Below, one piece after another: positions 7,633 through 11,951 of a stretch of DNA of 11,951 nucleotides. This DNA comes from Pseudomonadota bacterium (GTDB taxonomy: Bacteria > Desulfobacterota > DSM-4660 > Desulfatiglandales > B25-G16). The stretch lies in contig JADFWK010000097.1 of NCBI GenBank assembly GCA_015223015.1, forward strand, positions 1 to 11,951, read 5' to 3'. The notes under the pieces are model-generated. The model saw only the letters and a program-made list of their open reading frames with translations, did not search any database and was not told where the DNA came from. Positions within the stretch are counted from its first letter, which is position 1; each line of letters starts with the position of its first letter. A program made the position numbers and the translations under genes.

Positions 7633-7735
7633 GTCAGTAGATACCTAGCGACGCTCCGCCTCAAACCGACAAGTTGTTGAGATTAATATACCGCTGCTTG
7701 GGGCGAAGTGACGATGGTTTCGTTTAACGTTCCAC

Positions 7736-7785
7736 GGTTGCGCTGCTAGTTTCGTTAATCGTTAATCGATTCGAGCTGCGCAACC
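7736..7785. repeat. Inverted repeat with short internal tandem repeat
   Basis: GGTTGCGC (7736-7743) is perfectly complementary to GCGCAACC (7778-7785). After one mismatch, three further base pairs extend the stem inward. The loop contains two copies of TCGTTAA (7752-7758 and 7759-7765). No T-tract follows on the plus strand, so it is not a typical terminator. It may be a recombination or protein-binding site, or the relic of a mobile element. Confidence 0.5.
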
Positions 7786-7839
7786 CCAACCGCTTTACGA
7801 TCACAACTATTCCTTGCACCTTAGTGACATTGCAAAAAC

Positions 7840-7870
7840 TTGACATAAATGTTAAGATTTTGGGTTATAT
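7840..7870 (+). promoter_or_regulatory. Candidate promoter for the rightward cluster
   Basis: A perfect TTGACA (7840-7845) is followed after 19 bases by TTATAT (7865-7870). The -35 box lies within an imperfect palindrome, CTTGACATAAATGTTAAG (7839-7856), with 6 of 7 arm pairs matching, which could be an operator. If used, the transcript would run through the MITE-like element and have a leader of about 240 bases before the first gene. Confidence 0.35.
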
Positions 7871-7894
7871 AGACACCTAGAGGCTAATAAAATT

Positions 7895-7920
7895 AATTCA
7901 TTTTTAAGAATTCATTTTTA
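7895..7920. repeat. 12-bp direct repeat next to the MITE-like element
   Basis: AATTCATTTTTA occurs at 7895-7906 and 7909-7920. Its last nine bases, TCATTTTTA, recur at 8051-8059 on the other side of the element. That copy could be a target-site duplication, or simply low-complexity sequence. Confidence 0.6.
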
Positions 7921-7924
7921 GCAA

Positions 7925-8047
7925 ACTCGTAAAAAGTCGTCACTCCGGTGAAAACCGGAGTCCAGATGGTCTGCAACTGCCTGAAAAGACTGGATTCCGG
8001 CTTTCGCCGGAATGACGGAAAATGGTATTTTTGGACTTTTTACGAGT
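7925..8047. mobile_element. MITE-like palindromic element, 123 bp, non-coding
   Basis: Perfect 14-bp terminal inverted repeats, ACTCGTAAAAAGTC (7925-7938) and its complement (8034-8047), bound the element. Inside are two perfect hairpins: ACTCCGGT/ACCGGAGT around GAAA (7942-7961) and ATTCCGGC/GCCGGAAT around TTTC (7994-8013). The two hairpin segments are also inverted copies of each other over 29 bases with five differences, all transitions (7937-7965 versus 7990-8018). The inner motif resembles the widespread repeat with the theme GTCATTCCGGCGAAAGCC, recalled from many proteobacterial genomes, including the Neisseria dRS3 theme. There is no transposase, so the element must move in trans if at all. 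It sits 68 bases upstream of the family I CoA-transferase start and could fold in its mRNA leader. Confidence 0.75.
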
Positions 8048-8115
8048 CCATCATTTTTAACCTTTTTAGTGATTTTCTTTGCGCGTGATCGTTTTTAAAA
8101 GGCCGGGAAGTAAAG

Positions 8116-9384
8116 ATGGAAAAGATTGAGGCAGACAATATTATACATATCATTGGCCCTAATGCAAAAATTGGTGTTGGAAACGCCTGTGCCGAGCCAC
8201 AAACCCTTATCGATAGCCTCATTAAGCACAAAAGTAGTTTCGATGCTTTAGAAATCTATGGGATGATCCACTACTGGACCGAGCGATTCGTGAAACACAA
8301 TCTTGGGGAAAGATTCAGATTAAAGGTTTTTATGGTGGATAGATTCACCGTAGAGGGGATAAAAAAGGGTTACACGGAGTATATTCCTTGCCGGTACTCA
8401 GAAATTCCAAAATTATTCCTCAGTGGACATATTTGTCTTGATGTAGCCCTTATATCCATCTCACCTCCAAATTCAAATGGAAATTGTAGCTTTGGGGTAT
8501 CTTCAGATTTTACCATAGCCATGGCCAAGAGTGCTAAAACGGTTATCGCAGAGGTAAACCATCAGATGCCCTGGGTTTACGGAGACAATCTCATACATAT
8601 AGATGAGATCGATTTTGCCTTTGAGACAGACCGACCCCTGCCGCAAGTATATCCTGAAGAGTTAACTGAATTAGACCGACAGGTAGGCGGATATGCAAGC
8701 CAACTGATAGAAGATGGAGCTACTATCCAGATTGGATTGGGAAGGCTCAGCGAGGCTGTCTTGTCTTCTCTTTTTGGGAAAAGATGGCTCGGTATTCATT
8801 CTGGACTCCTTCCTGAAGGTATTGTAGATTTGGTAGAGAAAGGGGTTATTGATAATAGTTGTAAGGGGCTAAAAAATGGGAGAATTATCACCACTACCAT
8901 AATCGGAACAGATAAGCTTTTCAAATTTGTTCACAACAACCGGACTGTTGAGGCCTATCCCTCTAACTATACCCACAACTTGGTAACCCTGGCCAAAATT
9001 AATAAATTACACTCTATTAACAGTGCTATCCAGGTTGACCTTACTGGTCAAATCAATGCAGAGACCATAGGAAATATCCAGGTGAGCGGTGTAGGGGGCC
9101 AGTCAGACTTTGTGTGCGGAGCAGCGCTATCAAAAGGAGGGAAATCCATAATAGTAATCTCGTCTGCATCTACCAATGAGAAGAGGTCGAGGATTGTCCC
9201 TTGTTTAGACAGAGGAGCATCAGTAACGAGTTTGCGGCATGATATTGATCATGTAGTGACTGAATATGGGATCGCCTCTCTTCGGGGGAAAACCTTACAT
9301 GAAAGGGCTAAGGCATTAATAAATATAGCCCATCCAAAATTCAGGGATTGGCTGGAATCCGAAAGAAGAAGATTATCTTTATAA
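8116..9384 (+). CDS. Acetyl-CoA hydrolase/transferase family (family I CoA-transferase) with catalytic Glu replaced by Gly
   Basis: This 422-residue protein matches the 4-hydroxybutyrate/butyrate CoA-transferase architecture. The N-terminal half has KIGVGNACAEPQ (18-29). The C-terminal half has the CoA-loop-like IQIGLGRLSEAV (204-215), SGVGGQSDFVCGA (324-336), SRIVP (358-362) and VVTEYGIASLRGKT (380-393). Such enzymes pass CoA between an acyl-CoA and a carboxylic acid through a covalent glutamyl-CoA. That Glu is expected in a GIHSE motif, but here the motif reads GIHSG with G230 (codon GGA at 8803-8805). Either the reaction differs (hydrolysis, or use of another residue such as E234), or activity is lost. 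Otherwise the protein is intact and well conserved, which argues against simple decay. A GGGAAG site lies 5 bases before the ATG. It heads the rightward cluster, 69 bases before the dehydrogenase, and probably handles CoA exchange for the same substrate. Confidence 0.88.
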   Translation: MEKIEADNIIHIIGPNAKIGVGNACAEPQTLIDSLIKHKSSFDALEIYGMIHYWTERFVKHNLGERFRLKVFMVDRFTVEGIKKGYTEYIPCRYSEIPKLFLSGHICLDVALISISPPNSNGNCSFGVSSDFTIAMAKSAKTVIAEVNHQMPWVYGDNLIHIDEIDFAFETDRPLPQVYPEELTELDRQVGGYASQLIEDGATIQIGLGRLSEAVLSSLFGKRWLGIHSGLLPEGIVDLVEKGVIDNSCKGLKNGRIITTTIIGTDKLFKFVHNNRTVEAYPSNYTHNLVTLAKINKLHSINSAIQVDLTGQINAETIGNIQVSGVGGQSDFVCGAALSKGGKSIIVISSASTNEKRSRIVPCLDRGASVTSLRHDIDHVVTEYGIASLRGKTLHERAKALINIAHPKFRDWLESERRRLSL

Positions 9385-9437
9385 GATCAGTATACTTAAC
9401 AAAAAAATCAATTATTAAGAAATTGGTATGGAATCAA

Positions 9438-9444
9438 TGGAGGT
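9438..9444 (+). promoter_or_regulatory. Strong ribosome binding site of the second acyl-CoA dehydrogenase
   Basis: TGGAGGT lies 9 bases before the ATG at 9454. It is the best Shine-Dalgarno match in the window and fixes the start of the dehydrogenase gene. Confidence 0.65.
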
Positions 9445-9453
9445 TATTGATAA

Positions 9454-10635
9454 ATGGATTTTGAATTAAATGAAGTTCAAAGACTAATGGCTAACACAGC
9501 CGAAAGATTTGCTGAAAAAGAGGTAATACCCTGGCTTGAGAGAGAAGGGGATGCTCAGGAAATGATATCAAAGATGGGAGAGGTAGGTCTTTTTGGATGC
9601 GCCTTCCCTCCCCGCTTTGGTGGGAGCCAGGCAGGTTTTCTTGCACACTCTGTAGTCTGCGAAAAAATATCCATGGCAGACTCTGGGCTCCGGTCCAGTT
9701 TCAATCTCCAGGCCATGACCGGTGCTTATCCCATTATGGAATGGGGGACCAAGGAGGCACAGGACAACTATATAGAAGCCCTTGTAACAGGGAAAAAGGC
9801 CGGATGTGTTTGTTTCTCAGAGCCCAATGCGGGTTCAGACTTGGCAGCCATGGAAACAAAAATAGAGGACAAAGGAGACCATTTCCTGGTTAATGGTACC
9901 AAGACATGGATATCTAATGGCACCTTTGCAGATATTGCAATTGTTTATGGAACCACAGACCGTAGCCTTAAAGCCAAGGGAATTGTCGGCCTAATAATTG
10001 AGACAGACCAGAAAGGTTGGATGCCGCACGAGATCGACAAACTCGGGGACAAAAATTCTCCCATTGCCGAGATTACCATGGAAGACGTGGTTGTCCCAAA
10101 AGAAAACCTTTTAGGGGAAATAGGCGGTGGGTTCAAGGTGGCCATGACCGCCTTAGACAGGGGACGCATTAGTGTATCCACCGGTGCAGTAGCTGTTGCC
10201 CAGGCCTGTCTTAATGCCTCAGTCAAATATGCTAATGAAAGGTCTCAGTTTGGCCAGCTCATCGGGAAATTCCAGATGGTTCAGTCAATCATAGCTGACA
10301 TGGCTGCACATATAGAGGCTGCCCGCCATCTCGTTTACCATGCTGCCTGGCGGAATGACCAGGATCTACCTTTTAGCAGAGAAGTTGCTGTTGCCAAATA
10401 CTTTGCCGGAGAGGTGGCTGTGAAATGCGCCGGCTGGGCAATGGAAATCCATGGAGGTATGGGATATTCCCTGGAGATGCCTGTGGAGAAGTTTTATCGA
10501 GACTCCAAACTTTACCAGGTAGGAGAGGGCACGTCAAACATTATGAAGATGATAATAGCAAATGATGCCCTTGGATACAAAACTGCAAATCGACCCCGTC
10601 TTAAGGTGCCTAGCCAGTTCAAGGACTTAGAGTAA
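9454..10635 (+). CDS. Acyl-CoA dehydrogenase, glutaryl-CoA dehydrogenase type, paralogue of the leftward copy
   Basis: This is a 393-residue FAD enzyme. FSEPNAGSD (121-129) and TWIS (151-154) mark the active site, and E358 in a GEGTSN motif is the catalytic base. R80 in DSGLRSSFNLQ aligns with the carboxylate-binding Arg94 of human glutaryl-CoA dehydrogenase, and the DSG-x-RS context is closer to the human enzyme than that of the leftward copy. Tyr369 of the decarboxylating enzyme is replaced by G357 and Glu87 by S73, so I predict non-decarboxylating oxidation of a dicarboxylyl-CoA. A 13-residue C-terminal extension, including RPRLKVPSQF, follows the usual KTANR end. The two copies share arrangement and motifs but differ in many positions, so they are old paralogues that may prefer different acyl chains. 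It lies between two CoA-transferase genes, 69 and 75 bases from them, probably in one transcript. Confidence 0.93.
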   Translation: MDFELNEVQRLMANTAERFAEKEVIPWLEREGDAQEMISKMGEVGLFGCAFPPRFGGSQAGFLAHSVVCEKISMADSGLRSSFNLQAMTGAYPIMEWGTKEAQDNYIEALVTGKKAGCVCFSEPNAGSDLAAMETKIEDKGDHFLVNGTKTWISNGTFADIAIVYGTTDRSLKAKGIVGLIIETDQKGWMPHEIDKLGDKNSPIAEITMEDVVVPKENLLGEIGGGFKVAMTALDRGRISVSTGAVAVAQACLNASVKYANERSQFGQLIGKFQMVQSIIADMAAHIEAARHLVYHAAWRNDQDLPFSREVAVAKYFAGEVAVKCAGWAMEIHGGMGYSLEMPVEKFYRDSKLYQVGEGTSNIMKMIIANDALGYKTANRPRLKVPSQFKDLE

Positions 10636-10710
10636 CGGTGTGGGTTTTAAAAGGAAAAACAAGGCGATCTGTTATAAGTTGAATAATAATGTATAAATGG
10701 GGGTAACGAA

Positions 10711-11904
10711 ATGCCCGGTCCATTGAAAGGAATTCGTGTAGTTGACCTGTCTCGTGTTGTAGTTGGGCCATACTGCACAATGGTTTTAGGAGATATGGGA
10801 GCGGACGTTATTAAGATCGAATTACCAGGAATAGGAGATGAGACAAGGATGTGGGGACCTCCCTTTGCAGGAGGGGAAAGTGCTTACTATATATCTTTGA
10901 ATAAAAACAAAAGAAGTCTTACCCTGGATTTCAAGAAAGAAAGGGGGAAAAAGATATTAAGGCAACTCATTGCCATTTCAGATGTCTTGGTTGAAAACTA
11001 TCGATTTGGAACCCTTGAGAAATTAGGGTTTGGTTATGAATCGTTAAAGGAAATTAATCCACGTTTGATATACTGCAGTATCACCGGTTATGGCCCAACC
11101 GGTCCTATGTCTAATGAAGGAGGTGTAGATATTGTGGTTGCTGCTGAAGCAGGATTGATAGGTATTACAGGAGAAAAAGATAGGCCCCCCTCCAAGGTAG
11201 GTGTGGCCATAACCGACATCCTCACCGCCTTATTTGCTCAGGGAGCAATCGGAAATGCCCTTTACCATAGGGAAAAGACAGGGAAAGGTCAGAAGTTAGA
11301 TCTATCTCTTTTTGAATCCCAGGTGGCAACACTGTTTAATCTTTCATCCAGCTACCTCGTCTCTGGGGATATTCCTCAACGGTGGGGCATGGCGCATGCG
11401 AGCATAGTACCTTACCAGGGGTTTAAGACAAAGGATGAAGAGTATATTTTAGTGTCAGTTACCAGTGAAAAGATGTGGGATAAGTTCTGTCACATAATGG
11501 AGATTCCTGAGTTTATCCACGACCCACGCTTTGATGTAAATAAAAAGCGAGTGATGAATAGAGAACAACTTGTGCCTCTGCTCGAAAAAAAGATAGCTGC
11601 CAGGGATTCCGACGAATGGATTTCAGAATTCAGAGAGGTGGGCATTCCTTGTGGCAGGGTGAACACCATGGATAGGGTCTTCAATCATCCCCAAATCAAA
11701 CCCCGTAACATGGTAGTGGAGGTAGAACATCCCACTGCGGAAAAGCTCAAACTGGTTGGGATCCCAGTAAAATACTCAGAAACACCCGGTTCAGTTCGAC
11801 TCCCTCCCCCTTTATTAGGTCAACATACCCAAGAGATTCTCTCAGACTTACTGGGTTATTCTAAAGAGGAAATTGAACTTTTTAGGCATGAGGGGGTTAT
11901 ATAG
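10711..11904 (+). CDS. Family III CoA-transferase resembling succinyl-CoA:glutarate CoA-transferase (SUGCT)
   Basis: This 397-residue CaiB/BaiF protein has the catalytic aspartate at D169 (VGVAITD), the same number as in formyl-CoA transferase. No histidine lies 30 residues upstream (V139), so it is a transferase rather than a racemase. Several segments match human SUGCT as I recall it: RMWGPPFAGGESAYY (46-60), RWGMAHASIVPYQGFKTKD, and RLPPPLLGQHTQEIL near the C-terminus. That enzyme moves CoA from succinyl-CoA to glutarate and related dicarboxylates. Its place directly after a glutaryl-CoA dehydrogenase-type gene supports a role in activating a dicarboxylic acid. A G-rich site (GGGGG, 7 bases before the ATG) fits the start. 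It is the last complete gene of the rightward cluster. No terminator is visible in the remaining 47 bases, so the operon may continue. Confidence 0.92.
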   Translation: MPGPLKGIRVVDLSRVVVGPYCTMVLGDMGADVIKIELPGIGDETRMWGPPFAGGESAYYISLNKNKRSLTLDFKKERGKKILRQLIAISDVLVENYRFGTLEKLGFGYESLKEINPRLIYCSITGYGPTGPMSNEGGVDIVVAAEAGLIGITGEKDRPPSKVGVAITDILTALFAQGAIGNALYHREKTGKGQKLDLSLFESQVATLFNLSSSYLVSGDIPQRWGMAHASIVPYQGFKTKDEEYILVSVTSEKMWDKFCHIMEIPEFIHDPRFDVNKKRVMNREQLVPLLEKKIAARDSDEWISEFREVGIPCGRVNTMDRVFNHPQIKPRNMVVEVEHPTAEKLKLVGIPVKYSETPGSVRLPPPLLGQHTQEILSDLLGYSKEEIELFRHEGVI

Positions 11905-11951
11905 TCTTCTTTAACAGACAAAGAGAAAGGCTCGGCCTATCAGGTTAAAGG

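Larger units (their letters stand above)
7337..8115. other. Long intergenic region without a convincing gene
   Basis: These 779 bases separate the hydrolase from the rightward cluster. The first part (to about 7800) is relatively GC-rich like the hydrolase. It holds a 12-bp tandem repeat (7607-7632) and an inverted repeat (7736-7785). The second part is AT-rich, with a candidate promoter (7840-7870), short direct repeats (7895-7920) and a MITE-like element (7925-8047). ORFs of about 70 residues on both strands near 7418-7664 overlap one another and resemble nothing I know. I see no RNA gene and no strong terminator. Confidence 0.6.

Noticed and set aside
7418..7664. Overlapping ORFs of about 70 residues on both strands after the hydrolase
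   Set aside because: They lie on opposite strands of the same DNA, show no recognisable motifs and include the tandem repeat. They look like chance ORFs.
7715..7860. Possible integron attC site (GTTTAAC followed by an inverted repeat)
   Set aside because: No matching GTTRRRY core occurs at the other end, and there is no integrase or cassette nearby.
7607..8059. CRISPR array or regularly spaced repeats
   Set aside because: The repeats are too few and have no regular spacers. They are explained as a short tandem repeat and a MITE-like element.

Overview
The window suggests an anaerobic bacterium with a moderate GC content (about 43-45% in most genes on the lines I counted), plausibly a Desulfobacterota sulfate reducer or syntroph. 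Three things point that way: acyl-CoA dehydrogenases resembling the non-decarboxylating glutaryl-CoA dehydrogenase of Desulfococcus, a biotin-dependent carboxyltransferase with no biotin carboxylase beside it, and a small palindromic repeat of a type I recall from such genomes. The taxonomic call is inference.

Layout. A leftward cluster runs from 6058 to 28: a fumarate-reductase-like flavoprotein, an unrecognised 82-residue ORF, an acyl-CoA carboxyltransferase, an acyl-CoA dehydrogenase, and an alpha-methylacyl-CoA racemase-like member of the family III CoA-transferase fold. A rightward cluster runs from 8116 to 11904: a family I (acetyl-CoA hydrolase/transferase type) CoA-transferase, a second acyl-CoA dehydrogenase, and a family III CoA-transferase resembling the succinyl-CoA:glutarate enzyme. 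Between the divergent clusters lie a lone, more GC-rich alpha/beta hydrolase (6416-7336), about 780 bp with no convincing gene, and a 123-bp MITE-like element (7925-8047) just before the rightward cluster.

Working model (inference). The genes look like a catabolic locus for a dicarboxylic acid or other carboxylated acyl-CoA such as glutarate. CoA-transferases would activate the acid. The dehydrogenases, which keep the arginine that binds the distal carboxylate in glutaryl-CoA dehydrogenase, would oxidise it to an enoyl-CoA without losing CO2. The carboxyltransferase, with biotin and membrane subunits encoded elsewhere, would then remove the carboxylate. The racemase-like protein hints that at least one substrate carries an alpha-methyl stereocentre. 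The flavoprotein may reduce or oxidise an unsaturated acid.

The most notable points are active-site departures. The family I CoA-transferase has Gly where the catalytic Glu should be. The flavoprotein has Tyr for a conserved active-site His. Both dehydrogenases lack the Tyr and Glu linked to decarboxylation. The gene annotated most easily as a CoA-transferase carries a racemase-type His/Asp/Glu set.
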